This document shows positions 1 through 9,865 of a stretch of 64,000 nucleotides of DNA, piece after piece. Under the pieces are notes generated by a model. The model was not told the DNA's origin, did no database searches, and saw only the letters and a list, made by a program, of their open reading frames with translations. How positions within the stretch are numbered: position 1 is the first letter of the stretch; each line of letters opens with the position of its first letter. This DNA comes from Plotosus lineatus (Eukaryota > Chordata > Actinopteri > Siluriformes > Plotosidae), in the NCBI GenBank assembly GCA_024760905.1, contig CM045750.1, positions 12,475,419 to 12,539,418 of the forward strand, read 5' to 3'. The translations under genes were made by a program, and so were the position numbers.

Positions 1-60
1 TCTGTGTGCAGTTTGTATGTTGTCCTGGTGATGTGTGAATTTCCTCCCACAATCCAAAGA
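1..60 (+). repeat. Fragment of L2-tailed tRNA-type SINE, cut by window start
   Basis: The segment carries the phrase of primer-like motifs typical of a widespread fish SINE (a 'gtttgtatgtt' block, then 'tttcctcccacaatccaaag'). The same block is seen in the copies at 6132-7276 and 41535-41805. It is interrupted at 61 by another SINE and resumes after 319. Confidence 0.55.
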
Positions 61-71
61 CATGTACTGTT

Positions 72-308
72 CACTTCACTTATCCCTTAACATCCGGGGA
101 TGTCGTTGGGGCGCCTTAATGGTGAGACTTGGGCTGATTTGGTCTGGCGGAGCCCATCCCTCTCCAGGTCGGAAACATTCTGACGGCTTTGCAGCCTACT
201 CTTTACGACAGTCAGCAATGGTTCTTTTACATGCCTCTCGCCATAGACAGTGACAGACATGGCCCGCCTTTGATAACCCAGTTAGCTGCAGGGGGGGGGG
301 GGGGGGGG
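72..308 (-). mobile_element. SINE A3 (tRNA-headed SINE with GTGAA-type tail), 5'-truncated
   Basis: Read on the minus strand this is the body of SINE family A (contains the AAAGAACCATTGCTGACT block and the GCCGTCAG block), followed by a tail that ends in GGATAAGTGAAGTGAA. It is bracketed by a perfect 11-bp target site duplication, CATGTACTGTT, at 61-71 and 309-319. The 5' end stops at a run of C (a 17-19 base G run on the plus strand at about 290-308), so the copy lacks its tRNA head. Only one other copy here has this tail (30552-30857). Confidence 0.8.
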
Positions 309-324
309 CATGTACTGTTGGCTC

Positions 325-645
325 ACTTTTATTTTATTTTAATTTATTTATTTTACACCCAAGCTCATCAGGCCGGTGCTTATCCCTGGTTTCCGTAGTG
401 TGAAGTGACCAAGAGTTCAGCTCCTCCTGGATGGGACGCTCGTCCATCGCAGGTTACCTTCCCAGTATATTTTATTTAACTGGTACCCATTTATACTGCT
501 GGGTGAACAGAGGCACACTTGTGGTTGAGACCTTGCGCAGGGGTCTTAGCACAGTTGGGGGGGGGGGTTCTAACTGGGATTTGAACACACAACCTCCTGA
601 TCATGAGCGCAGCACCCAAACCACCATGCCACTGGCCCCACTGTC
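325..645 (-). mobile_element. SINE B (second tRNA-derived SINE family)
   Basis: Minus-strand copy of a SINE that also occurs at 15787-16062 and 42686-42953. On the minus strand it starts near 645 with a tRNA-like head, passes a degenerate B-box (TTCAAATCC), has the shared 'accacaagtgtgcctctgt' block and a terminal GATGAGC block. It ends in an A/T-rich (TAAAA)n-like tail at about 325-353. The family name is not assigned. Confidence 0.7.
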
Positions 646-689
646 AGCTAAATGGCTGTTCCAAATTGCCCCTAGGTGTGAACTAATGG

Positions 690-716
690 TTGTGTGTGTG
701 TGTGTGTGTGTGTGTG
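690..716. repeat. (TG)n microsatellite
   Basis: Uninterrupted TG dinucleotides, about 13 units. Confidence 0.95.
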
Positions 717-851
717 GCACTGTGATGGTGTGATGATCTCTTCACTGTGGGCCCAATCTCCCCCGACCATTGGCTGAGACTGACACGTGATCTGATTAGG
801 ATCCCATAGGTCATATCTCTATCACATGAGTCTGTGAACATCCATCCATCC

Positions 852-910
852 ATTTCTCTCTCTCTCTTTCTGTGTGTGTGTGTGAGAGAGAGGGAGAGAG
901 TGAGAGATTC
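852..910. repeat. Compound (TC)n-(TG)n-(AG)n microsatellite
   Basis: A run of TC, then TG, then AG dinucleotides. The two outer blocks are mutually complementary, so the segment can fold as a short hairpin. Confidence 0.85.
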
Positions 911-1194
911 AGATTAGTGTTCAAGAAAATTGTTCCCATCATCTCATGTTCCTTATTGAACCATTTAACGTGTTTCAATCTCTTTATAAAACATTTCATC
1001 ATCAGCCTGTTATTATTGATCTATTTCCAGGTTACTATTAATATCTGATATCGCACGTGCTCCTGCATGGTCCCCACCTTAGTGGGCTCCATCACAAATT
1101 GTTTCAGGGTTTATTACGTAGTCCACTGCATATAGTGTGAAATCTTTTAGTTCACAGCCTACGTAGGGCCCTTTGTGTAGGAAGTGATGTGTTT
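911..1194. other. Upstream non-coding stretch, nothing recognised
   Basis: Ordinary AT-rich sequence between the microsatellite and the CpG-rich region. It has one CACGTG-type E-box near 1054, whose use cannot be judged. Confidence 0.4.
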
Positions 1195-1627
1195 GGGATC
1201 GAGCCGCGATTCGTTGACCCAACTGCTACAGCGCAGGCGCAGTGCTCGTTACCGCAGCCAGGGGGCGTGAACATGGCGTCCTGATCAGGACCACACAGCC
1301 GGGGACCGCATCGTTTCACTGGGTTCCAGATCAACAAGGACGGAGGGAGACGCGGTGTGAGCGGAGCGTTTGAACGCGTGCACGGACGCCAGGCTTACGG
1401 TGCTCCCTGTATGGTTCCGAGAGAAGCGCAGACGGGATTAAACAGCTGCGGTCCAAAAGCTGGTGCTGATTGGTATCGCTTTTGTTGCTCCTTTTTCTTT
1501 CTTTCTTTCTTTCTTTTTTTTTTTTCCTCGCTAATTCAATTTTCATGCGGGTACAAAGCGGGCTAGTGACGCGATACAGGTGAGAGCCGAGGCGGCCGCT
1601 CCTTATTTTCGGGATTTGGGGCAGGAA
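1195..1627 (+). promoter_or_regulatory. nbea: Candidate CpG-rich promoter and 5'UTR of nbea
   Basis: CpG dinucleotides are dense from about 1200 through exon 1, in contrast to the CpG-poor remainder of the window. About ten fall in the 90 bases after 1198. Within it lie an NRF1-like palindromic block (GCGCAGGCGCAG, about 1230) and a CCAGGGGGCG block near 1258-1267 resembling a CTCF core. There is no clear TATA box, as usual for broadly used CpG promoters. A (TTTC)n/T-run sits at 1494-1526. The position directly 5' of the start codon supports a promoter/5'UTR role, but the transcription start cannot be placed from sequence alone. Confidence 0.5.
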
Positions 1628-1849
1628 ATGGCGAGCGAGAAGCCGCTGACGGCGCCGCTGGTTGAGCGAGAGGTTCCCGGCGGCGGGGATGCGATGGTGT
1701 CCGGCTCGGGCTCCGTTGTGCTGCCGGCTGGCGTCATCAACCCCGCGGTTCCGATCCGCAACATCCGCATGAAGTTCGCCGTCCTGATCGGCCTCATCCA
1801 GGTCGGAGAGGTCAGCAACCGGGACATCGTCGAGACGGTTCTGAATCTG
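1628..1849 (+). CDS. nbea: Neurobeachin, coding exon 1 (N-terminus only)
   Basis: This exon encodes 74 residues beginning MASEKP. After a short variable Gly/Ser/Val-rich stretch comes the block VPIRNIRMKFAVLIGLIQVG, then EVSNRDIVETVLNL, which is the conserved N-terminus of vertebrate neurobeachin. The LRBA paralogue differs here (for example a GLVEVG-type segment). Neurobeachin is a large BEACH-domain scaffold that binds PKA regulatory subunits and acts in Golgi-to-synapse membrane traffic. None of its BEACH, PH or WD40 parts lie in this window. The ATG at 1628 is chosen because MASEKP is the family start and the context has G at -3 and G at +4. The in-frame GTG at 1580 is not needed. The frame ends in phase 0 at a GTGAGT donor. 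The variable segment is shorter than the Gly-rich one in mammals. Which teleost duplicate (nbeaa or nbeab) this is cannot be told. Confidence 0.93.
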
Positions 1850-1855
1850 GTGAGT
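1850..1855 (+). other. nbea: Splice donor of nbea intron 1 (GTGAGT)
   Basis: CTG|GTGAGT follows the last conserved codon of exon 1 (Leu74), at the place where vertebrate neurobeachin exon 1 ends before the next exon resumes with Leu-Val-Gly-Gly. Reading on without splicing leads straight into the minisatellite, which is not protein-like. Confidence 0.9.
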
Positions 1856-1899
1856 GGAGAAGAAAAGCTCTATCATCTGTCCACAATGGCTCTCAGCAG

Positions 1900-2373
1900 C
1901 CCCATCCATCCACCCCCCCAACACCCCCATCCATACACCCCCCCCCCATCCATCCACACTCCCCCAACACCCCATCCATACACCCCCATCCATCCACACT
2001 CCCCCAACACCCCCATCCATACACCCCCATCCATCCACACCCCCACAACACCCCCATCCATCCACACTCCCCCAACACCCCCATCCATCCACCCCCACAA
2101 CACCCCCATCCATCCACCCCCACAACACCCCCATCCATCCACACTCCCCAACACCCCCATCCATCCACCCCACAACACCCCCATCCATCCACACTCCCCA
2201 ACACCCCCATCCATCCACCCCCACAACACCCCCATCCATCCACACTCCCCCAACACCCCCATCCATCCACACCCCCATCAACACCCCCACAACACCTCCA
2301 TCCACCCCCAACACCCCTCCACACACCCCAATCAACACCCCCCACAACACCTCCATCTACCCCCCCCACCCCA
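1900..2373. repeat. C-rich minisatellite, about 24-28 bp unit, no G on plus strand
   Basis: Tandem units built from CCATCCATCCAC followed by ACTCCCCCAACACCC or a near variant, with some units using CCCACAACACCC. The plus strand has no G at all from 1900 to 2373. It begins about 50 bases after the nbea donor. The minus strand is GGG-rich (GGGGTGTTGGGGGAGTG), so G-quadruplex formation is possible. Long open frames on both strands here are by-products of the repeat. Confidence 0.95.
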
Positions 2374-2582
2374 GCACCTCCCTCTAACCCCCCCATCTCC
2401 ATCTGGTTTATTCTCGGTGCTCTGGCCTAGCAGTGCTGCTGCTGCTGCTGGGTGATGTCATTTAAACCAGAGCATTGAAGTCAGGTGCAGCACAGGGTCT
2501 CACCTCAAAGCCCTGTCTGTCAAAACACCAGGACCATCTCAGCCTTGGATCAGAGCCTTGCAAGCGCATCGACATTACAGCC

Positions 2583-2624
2583 ATAATAATAATAACAATA
2601 ATAATAATAATAATAATAATAATA
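2583..2624. repeat. (TAA)n microsatellite
   Basis: Trinucleotide run with one AAC interruption. A short (CTG)n of about five units lies nearby at 2432-2449. Confidence 0.9.
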
Positions 2625-2699
2625 TGAGCAAAGACAAAAACATGGCTTTGTTGTGTGTTTGTGCAGGCTCTGGTTGGTAACAATGACTTGCCAAATATC

Positions 2700-2729
<30 letters not shown>
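2700..2729. repeat. (TG)n microsatellite
   Basis: Pure TG run of about 15 units inside intron 1. Confidence 0.95.
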
Positions 2730-2732
<3 letters not shown>

Positions 2733-2850
2733 TGCGCGTTCGTGCGCGCTTTTGTTTCTCCTCTCGGTGCTGAAACAGTAAACAGACCCACAGCACAGCC
2801 GGCGCTTTAGAGCTGTTTATGTTTATGGAGAGAAAATTTACTTGATGGGC

Positions 2851-2852
<2 letters not shown>

Positions 2853-2884
<32 letters not shown>

Positions 2885-2888
2885 TGTG
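2853..2888. repeat. (TG)n microsatellite
   Basis: TG run with one TGAG interruption, about 120 bases after the previous one. Confidence 0.9.
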
Positions 2889-3360
2889 TGAGAGACAGAT
2901 ATTATTAGGACAGTAGGGATGAATCCATTAATATTCAGGAAGCGTGAAGGCGGCTGCTGTCGTGCTGCTTTATTTTCACACCGGGATCTCCGGCACATGT
3001 TCCACCCTGATCTTTAAAGCGATGGTTAGGGAAAGTAGTCCGAGCAGTGCAGGGTTCTGAAATGAACCCTGGGTTTAGTAACTGGGATGGAGTAAGTTTT
3101 GCTCAGTTGATGGGCTCTGTCATGTTGCTTGGTCTACATGGAGCGAACCAGACCCTTGTTCATGAAGCTCCACAGTCACGTGTGGAAATGACGGCAAGTC
3201 AGGCTTTAATTGATGACATCACTAACCTAATAATTAGTGTCTAAGTAAGAAACGAGTCCTGATTAGGAAGATCTCATAAATCTGGCCTGAGAGTGGTTCT
3301 GTTGTAGATGCTGCAGCGTTCTCAATGCGCATGAATCCACCAGGACAGCATGTGGAAGCA

Positions 3361-3400
3361 GGTGGAGGAGGGAGGAGGAGGAGGAGGAGGAGGAAGGAGG
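3361..3400. repeat. (GGA)n microsatellite
   Basis: Purine-only GGA/GGT run. The open frames over it (Ser-rich on the minus strand, Arg-rich on the plus strand) are repeat artefacts. Confidence 0.85.
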
Positions 3401-4288
3401 GGGTTGCTGCAGTGGCATCATGCTTGGAAACCTGGACTGAATGGATGAGGCTGTGGAGGATGGATCAGAGGAGGAGGAAGGAGAGGGATGGGAGTGATTG
3501 GGGAGTATTGATGCGTATCGTACGGCTTTAAGAAAGAGGTGGAGAAACATCCGGAAGGCAGGACCCAGTGCTTGTAGGTGGGACAGACCTCATGCATTAT
3601 GCAGCCTCGGCTGAAACCACAGCTTGTAATCCATTGATTGATCCAAACTGCCATTTCGAGGAGCAGATGGAGCGATTGGCAAATTAATAGGCCTCTCCGC
3701 AGAGACTTCACCACAGGAGCTCATACCATTCAGCAAAAGTATTTACATAGAGCCGGTGCTTGTGCTGTAGATTTGATTCATTTTAAGATTACATTCCAGG
3801 TTGAATCACACATCGCCATGTGAGTCGTTGTGAACATTCAGGAGCGCTGGTCAGTTCTAAGTTTTTTTTTTTTTTTTTTTTTTGAGGCCCACTTTGTGCA
3901 CCACCTTGTGCTCCATTTATGTTCTCCAGGCCCATGGGGAGGCTGATGCATGGTTCAGGACACATGTTGTCCTGCCGTGAAACACAGAATGCAAGTAATG
4001 TCCTCGACCGCTGTGTGGGAATGTTAATCCTTCTTTAGCTCAATGGGGAGAAAAAATGAGTCGGTCCAGGTGAGGGATGATCCCATTAAGTGGAAGATGT
4101 AGAACAGGTGAGCCAATTTGAATGCCAGTGGTACTGAGTGTTTTTTTTTTTTTTTTTTTTTAGATTTAGGTTGTGTTAGGATTGGTTAGGAATGTTTTTT
4201 TTTTTTCTTTTCTTTCTGATCTATGCATTTATTTCGATATCTGGAATGTCTGGCATCACACTAAAATAATCTGAACTTATCCGAAGTC
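3401..4288. other. Intronic stretch with T-runs, no gene seen
   Basis: Contains poly-T runs at about 3861-3883 and 4141-4160 and otherwise unremarkable sequence. Nothing protein-like or repeated elsewhere in the window was noticed. Confidence 0.4.
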
Positions 4289-4301
4289 AACTTCTGGTGA
4301 T

Positions 4302-4649
4302 GGTGGGCAGTGGTGGTCTAGTGGTATAGGGCGCTGGATCGCTGATCCAAAGGTTAGGGGTTCGAGTCCCACGCTCCACAAGGTTGTCACTGTCCCCCCC
4401 CCCAGTGCAGCTAACTGGGTTATCAAAGACCGGCCATGTCTCTCACTGTCTATGGTGTGAGGCATGTAAAAGAACCATTGCTGACTTTCGACAAGAGTAG
4501 CTGCAAAGCCGTCAGCGTGTTTCCGCCCTGCGATGGCCTGGCGAGCTGTCCAGGGTGTACTCTGCCCTCGCCCGAAGTTGGCTGGGATGGGCACCAGCCT
4601 CCCCGCGACCCAAGTTAGGATTAAGCGGTTACAGAAAATGAATTGAATG
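4302..4649 (+). mobile_element. SINE A1, full length (tRNA head, L2-type tail)
   Basis: This is the reference copy of SINE family A. It has a pol III A-box (TGGTCTAGTGG, 4314-4324) and a perfect B-box (GGTTCGAGTCC, 4359-4369). Head wording is closest to tRNA-Glu or tRNA-Gly. A central body follows (AAAGAACCATTGCTGACT, then GCCGTCAGCGTGTTTC), then a tail of the L2-LINE kind (GATGGCCTGGCGAGCTGTCC ... GATTAAGCGGTTACAG) ending in ATGAATTGAATGA. A perfect 13-bp target duplication, AACTTCTGGTGAT, lies at 4289-4301 and 4650-4662. Confidence 0.92.
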
Positions 4650-4815
4650 AACTTCTGGTGATCAGTGCTGTTCAGACAGGATCAGATTTCATATGATGTC
4701 TGTTTTGTGTTGACGTCTGAACTGATTACAATTAATGGGAGCAACAACCTCCGTTTAAATGACCGAGAAGGGAATACTTTTTAAAATCCATATAAATTCA
4801 GTATCTGCTACATAC

Positions 4816-5205
4816 AGTACTACTTTTCCTTTCGGCTGCTCCCTTTTTTTCCTGGGGTTGCTACAGCGAATCATCTGCCTCCATCTTCATGGAAGTCATA
4901 TTAATCATCCGCACGTTTGATTTGGCAGAGGTTTTTACGTCGGATGCCCTTCCTGACACAACCCCTAACAAGGGGCAGAAACACGCTGACAGCTTTGCAG
5001 CTGCTCTTTACGAAAGTCAGAAATGGATCTTTTACATGAACCTCTCACCATAGACAGTGAGAGACATGGCCGGCCTTTGATAAGCCAGTTCGCTGCACTG
5101 GGGACTGCAGTGACAACCTTGTGGAGGAGAGTGGGACTTGAACCCCCAACCTTATAATTAGCGGTCCAGCATTCCTTTTACCACCAGGCCACCACTGCCC
5201 CTACA
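4816..5205 (-). mobile_element. SINE A2 (same head and body, RTE-type tail)
   Basis: On the minus strand: tRNA-like head with a B-box-like TTCAAGTCC, the same body as SINE A1, then a tail GGTTGTGTCAGGAAGGGCAT ... GCTGT...CCCC ... CAGCCGAAAGGAAAAG, as in the RTE LINE at 27107-29932. A near-perfect target duplication (TATCTGCTACATAC against TATCTGCTCCATAC) is at 4802-4815 and 5206-5219. Confidence 0.85.
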
Positions 5206-5419
5206 TATCTGCTCCATACATCTCATTTTAATAAACACAAGCAGATATTTGTGACCTGTAGAACTGAGTCGCATGGAGCATGGGCCGTCTGGCCTGTGTC
5301 TGTCCTGTGTCTGTCTGCTTGTAGCCCGTTGCTGATTTAATGGTGATTGGTGGCACATAAATGTGGAGATTTTGTTTTGTTCTCTGTCCAAGGTTAGTGT
5401 AAAAATTGACACTTTAGAT

Positions 5420-5649
5420 CAGGGGTTCCCAACCAGGGGTGTCCGCACCCCCTGACGGTACGAGACATCATTCAGAGGGTGCGAGAAGCAGGGCTGTAAC
5501 TTTTGAAATAAATATCTTCTTCTTTTGATAAAAATTATTCTGATTCCACATCCTTTGTCCTTGAACAAAGTATAAAATGTGCAAGGGGTGCGAGGACGGA
5601 GCAAAATCGTTTTCGGAGTGCAGGAGTAAAAAAAGGTTGCGAACCACTG
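5420..5649. mobile_element. Small non-autonomous hAT element (230 bp)
   Basis: Terminal inverted repeats CAGGGGTTCCCAACC and, at the right end, the complement of CAGTGGTTCGCAACC (13 of 15 match). The flanking 8-mers CTTTAGAT and ATCTAGAT (6 of 8 match) fit an aged hAT target duplication. There is no transposase inside. Confidence 0.75.
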
Positions 5650-6131
5650 ATCTAGATAGAAAGCTACTTGATCAATCCCAGAGGGAAATTCACAATGTAT
5701 GTAGTGTATAAACGTCAGTGTTCTACATTAATCATTAAACACTGACATTTTGAAAGGTTTCATTTTGGGTCCTAAACATTTATTGTATGTATATCTGGAT
5801 GATGTCGACTGTATTGTTTCATTGAAAAGTCCTTATGGACCTTATTTTACCACATCTGCTGTCAGGAGTTTGTTCCTTTGTCCCTCGTAGAAGTTGTTGT
5901 GGTGAGCTACCTGTTGGTGCGGAGCAACGTTATGATGTGTTTGTGTTGTTTGTCAGCTGGACGATGTTAGTCAGATTGCTTCAGACATTTCTGCAGTACG
6001 GTTGAAATAGGCTGCTTGCTCTTATGTTTTTGAAAACAACTGATGTGCAATTTAGTGACAGGTTTTCTTTCATATCACCCACACCATTTTATACTTTTTA
6101 TATTAAGATTACATTTTATATGTTTACTATT

Positions 6132-6225
6132 AAGGGTGGCACAGTGTTCCAGTGGTTAGCACAGCAAGAAAGTCTTGCGCTCAATTCCCGTGCTAGACGA
6201 GGGTGGTTTATTTTATTAAATTTTT

Positions 6226-6257
<32 letters not shown>

Positions 6258-6758
6258 GCGTTTACATGTTCTCTCTATTTATATACAGTGGTACCTCACT
6301 TTACAAAAGTCTCACCAAATGAAAAATTCAGGTTACGAAACGCATTTTTCTAAAATTTTTGTCTCTGGATACAAAACAGTTCATGTTACGAAAGCACCAT
6401 CTTAAAAATTCAACGCGCCATTCAAACATTCAAACAACGCACGAGCTGCTCTCCCATCAATGACGTTCAAACATCCCGCCCCGCTGGCCTCTCATTGGCT
6501 AGGAGGGATGATGCAGCTGCCTCCCATTGTCTATCTCCTAACATTCTGCCCCGCTGGCCTCCCATTGGCTTGGAAGGATGACGCAGCTCCCTCCCATTGG
6601 CTATTATGGAGCTGCATCTACCATAATGCTTTTCGTGTAAAGGACAGAGTTACTGTTGTTTCATGCTTCATTTCTTGACTCAGGCTTTTTACCTTCCATA
6701 AACATTTGTAAAATTATAACTCTGTGAAGAAGACATGGTGAACACATGCGTGTGCGCA

Positions 6759-6799
<41 letters not shown>

Positions 6800-7276
6800 G
6801 TGCGCGTGTGATTTCCAGTTTGAATGAGATGAAGAAACGGGCTCGAGTGATATCACAAAGGAATATGGCCAAGCCCGTCTACCATTTGTACGATATTAAA
6901 ACCGAGGGGGCCTTAAAAGGTGTGCCTTTATCATTTTTAAAGGGTTTAGGGGGGTAGTATTGGGGGCCTTGGAACGAATCACACCTTTTACATGTCAATT
7001 TACGAAAAATCCAGGTTAAGAAAAAGGCTCTGGAACGGATTAATTTCGTAAGGTGAGGTACCACTGTAATTCTTCTGGGTGCTCCAGTTTCTTCCCACAG
7101 TTCAAAGGCATGTACATGAGGCTAACTTATTGTTAGTATTTGTCTCGAGTTGTCAATGTGAGTGTGAATGGTTGCGCAATGTTCTGACGAACTGTTCGGA
7201 GTGTACTCCGCCTTCACGCAGTGTTGGCTGAGCTTGTAGGATTCATCGGTTTGGTAAATAAAATGAGTGAATGAGG
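6132..7276 (+). mobile_element. L2-tailed tRNA-type SINE, split by a pogo-like MITE
   Basis: Head with GTTCCAGTGGTTAGCAC near 6146, then the ATGTTCTC block at 6266. After the MITE it resumes at 7067 with GGGTGCTCCAGTTTC and GTGAATGGTTG and ends in AAATGAGTGAATGAGG. The short flanking match TTACTATT (6124-6131, 7277-7284) is a plausible target duplication. A (GT)n run lies inside at about 6231-6257. Confidence 0.7.
6286..7066. mobile_element. Pogo/Tigger-like MITE, family B copy 1 (781 bp)
   Basis: Starts CAGTGGTACCTCAC and ends with the complement of CAGTGGTACCTCACCTTACG. TA dinucleotides flank both ends (6284-6285 and 7067-7068), as for Tc1/mariner elements. Near 6845 it carries a degraded stretch equivalent to the transposase N-terminus readable in the copy at 40813-41462. 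It contains a (CA)n run at about 6762-6796. It inserted into the SINE around it. Confidence 0.85.
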
Positions 7277-7289
7277 TTACTATTTAAAA

Positions 7290-8090
7290 TTCAGAGGTGA
7301 ATAAAGCCAGGAATGGTTTACTACTGTGAAAATTGATCATAAAATCTCTATGCTAACCAACCGAAACTTCTCAAGTCATTTTAAATTTGCCAAGCAACTT
7401 GCCTTCTTTACCCGACACCCTCACGGGCGCGCCGCCATGTTAACCCAAGAACTGAGTTATTTCTCAGGGTAATAGTATTCTGGTGTTGGTGTCTGCATCT
7501 CAAAAGCATAAGAGCAGAGTGCGGATATTTGGGTGCATTCTTTAAATTTAGTACGCATAGACGCAGGATGAATCAGTGGGTATGTTGCAAGGCGACCCAC
7601 AACACTTGGATAGTTTTATGTCTGTATCGCTGATGTTAAAAAATACGATATTTGCATATACAGTCTAAAAAAGAACTATGAGGGATTAAGACGGGACCAA
7701 ATTACCAGAGATACTCTGGAAAATTACTCCATGCAAAACTAATCGGATATGAATAGGGCGCTATTCTTATTTCTGTTCTGTGTAGTTGAGTAGATCATGT
7801 GAACGCTGGCTTGGTGCAATTTGGGTAACCCCCAGTGGAGCTGACATAGTTGCTATTGTAATCTCTTCAGCAGTAACGTTCCACTGTTCACATGCAGATG
7901 AACTCCGTCTTAAACACAAGAGGCAGGACTGGCTACACAAATGAATGCGGTGGATTAAATAGCAGTTACAGTTTTTATAGTCTTTGCTGTGTAATGAAAT
8001 GTGTTCTGCTGAGATCATACAAAATGGCTCGGAGTTCACTTCAGTAATTACCAAACATTCTGGTGGATAGATAGAAAGGTGGGGTCACCC
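7290..8090. other. Intronic stretch, no gene or repeat recognised
   Basis: No recognisable element. A small CpG cluster (GGGCGCGCCGCCATG) lies near 7424. An open frame on the minus strand at 7767-8054 has no recognisable protein features. Confidence 0.35.
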
Positions 8091-8091
8091 T

Positions 8092-8300
8092 GAACAGCTC
8101 ATTAGACAATCACAGGGCCAACATACACAATCATTCACCCTCACACATGGGGGAAATTTGGAAAAGCCAGTTATCCTAATGCGTATGTCTTTGGACTATT
8201 GGAAGAAACCCACACAGGCATTGGGAGAACATGCAACTTCCACACAGAAATGCTTTCACCAATCACAGGACCTGTGAGTTGGATGTGCTGACCACTACAT
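8092..8300 (-). mobile_element. L2-tailed tRNA-type SINE, fragment
   Basis: Plus-strand wording 'agaacatgcaacttccacac' and 'gtctttggact' is the reverse of the SINE blocks seen at 1-60 and 6132-7276. Its head side lies near 8300, directly before the Rex1-type LINE. Confidence 0.6.
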
Positions 8301-8304
8301 TAGC

Positions 8305-9865
8305 TGAGGGCGGTGAGGACAGGGCCAACGAGCTGAATATGTTCTTTAATGTTCTGAATATGTTCGACACAGTGGCTACTGCACAACACCCCTCTAACTT
8401 GTCAGGAGTAAACCTGAATTCCCCTGCCATGCCACTCTCTCTCCCTCTCCTCACTGCACCCCTGCATTCTGTGATAGACCTGACACCCTCTCCAACCTGT
8501 CAACTTCACTTAAAATCAGGTGCAGAAACAACTGACAAGACTCCACTCAGACTCCACTCAGACAAGGCAGCAGGACTGGATGGGGTGAGCCCCGTGTCCA
8601 GAAACCCTGTGCCGCCCAGCTCTGTGGAGTCTTGCATTACATCGTCACAATGAGCATAAGTCTACAGAAGGTCCTAGGGCAGTTGAAGACGTCATGCCTC
8701 ATTCCTGTGCCGAAGACTCCACATCCCAGTGACCCCCAGGATTACAGACCCATGGCACTGACTTCACATATTATGAAGACCCTCGAGCGACTAATACTGG
8801 ATCAATTCTGACCAATGGATAGGCAACATATGGACCATATTAATGAACATTTCAGTTTGCCTACCAGCCTCATCTCAGTCGATGATGCCATCATTTTCCT
8901 GCTTCACTGTGTCTCCACTCACCTGGACCAGCCGGTGAGCACTGTGAGGGTCATGTTTTTTGAGTTTCCAGTGCATTCAACACCATCAGGCCGACCATCC
9001 TGGGCGAGAAGCTGACAGTGATGCAGGTGGATGCCTCTCTTGCGTCCAGGATTGTGGACTACCTGACCGGAAGACCACAGTATGTGCACCTGCAGCACTG
9101 CATGTCGGATACGGTGGTCAGCAACACCGGAGCACCACAAGGAACCGTCCTCTCCCCTTTTCTCTTCACTGTTTTCACGGACAACGGACTTCAGCTACTG
9201 CACAGAGACCTGCCATCTTCACAAACTTTCTGATGACTCTGCTGTAGTAGGATGTGTCGGTGGAAGTGATAAGATGGGATATCGGGCTGCTGTTGATTAC
9301 TTTGTCACATGGTATGAGCAGAACCATCTGCAGCTTAATGTGCCAAAGACCAAAAGAACTGATTGTGGGTTTTTGGAGATCCAAAACACCAGCAAGCCGT
9401 TTCCATTCAATGATAGTGGATTACAAATACCTAGGAATTCATATTGACAAACTGGTCTGGTTTAAGAACACTACCGCATTTTACAAGAAGGGCCAGAGCG
9501 ATCTCTCTTTTTTTTTTTTTGAGGAAGTTAAGGCCATTTAACATCTTTCGGACACTACTCTGGATGTTTATTGAGTCTGTTGTGGCCAGTGCTATTCTGT
9601 ATGCTGTTGCATGCTGGGACAGCAGGCTGATGGTTGCAGAAACAAACCGACTGAACAAATTGATTCCCAAGGCTGGTAACGTTGTGAGGCTGGACCTGGA
9701 CTCTCTGACGGTGGTGTCAGAGAAGTGAATGTTTTCTAAAATTTCTAAAATAAATAAAATAGTGAACAATACCTTCCACCTGCTTCACAACCTGCTGATC
9801 AGTCACAGGAGACGTTCAGTGAGAGACTGATACCACCGAAATTCACTGTGCGTGTGCGCGTGCGT
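8305..9865 (+). pseudogene. Rex1/CR1-type LINE reverse transcriptase, frameshifted, 5'-truncated
   Basis: Successive frames encode a non-LTR reverse transcriptase in order: DKAAGLDGVSP (fingers), DYRPMALTSHIMKTLERL, TGRPQYVHLQHC, GAPQGTVLSPFLFT (motif B), LSDDSAVVG (catalytic DD), then the thumb and C-terminus with YKYLGIHID, SVVASAILYAVACW and RLNKLI. The reading shifts frame at least three times (near 9185, 9330 and 9500) and has an in-frame stop near 8810. The endonuclease part is absent; compare the same family at 62380-64000, which has it. It is a dead copy of a jockey-superfamily LINE, and Rex1/Babar is my best guess at the clade. Confidence 0.8.

Noticed and set aside
1580..1627. Extended nbea start at the in-frame GTG at 1580
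   Set aside because: GTG is not a normal vertebrate start, and MASEKP at 1628 is the family N-terminus with good context.
1900..2373. Tandem repeat as a CRISPR array
   Set aside because: Units are contiguous, without unique spacers, and the sequence is clearly eukaryotic.
1331..2402. Long open frames on both strands (up to 341 codons) over the minisatellite
   Set aside because: They are low-complexity products of a tandem repeat (His/Pro/Thr or Gly/Trp/Met/Asp patterns) and depend on the absence of G on one strand. No gene.
3263..3550. Ser-rich minus-strand frame and Arg-rich plus-strand frame over (GGA)n
   Set aside because: Microsatellite translation with no recognisable domain.
4302..4380. 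A functional tRNA gene in the SINE head
   Set aside because: A-box and B-box are present, but the acceptor and anticodon arms do not fold properly and the sequence continues into a SINE body with a target duplication.
7767..8054. 95-codon minus-strand open frame
   Set aside because: No recognisable features and no supporting context.
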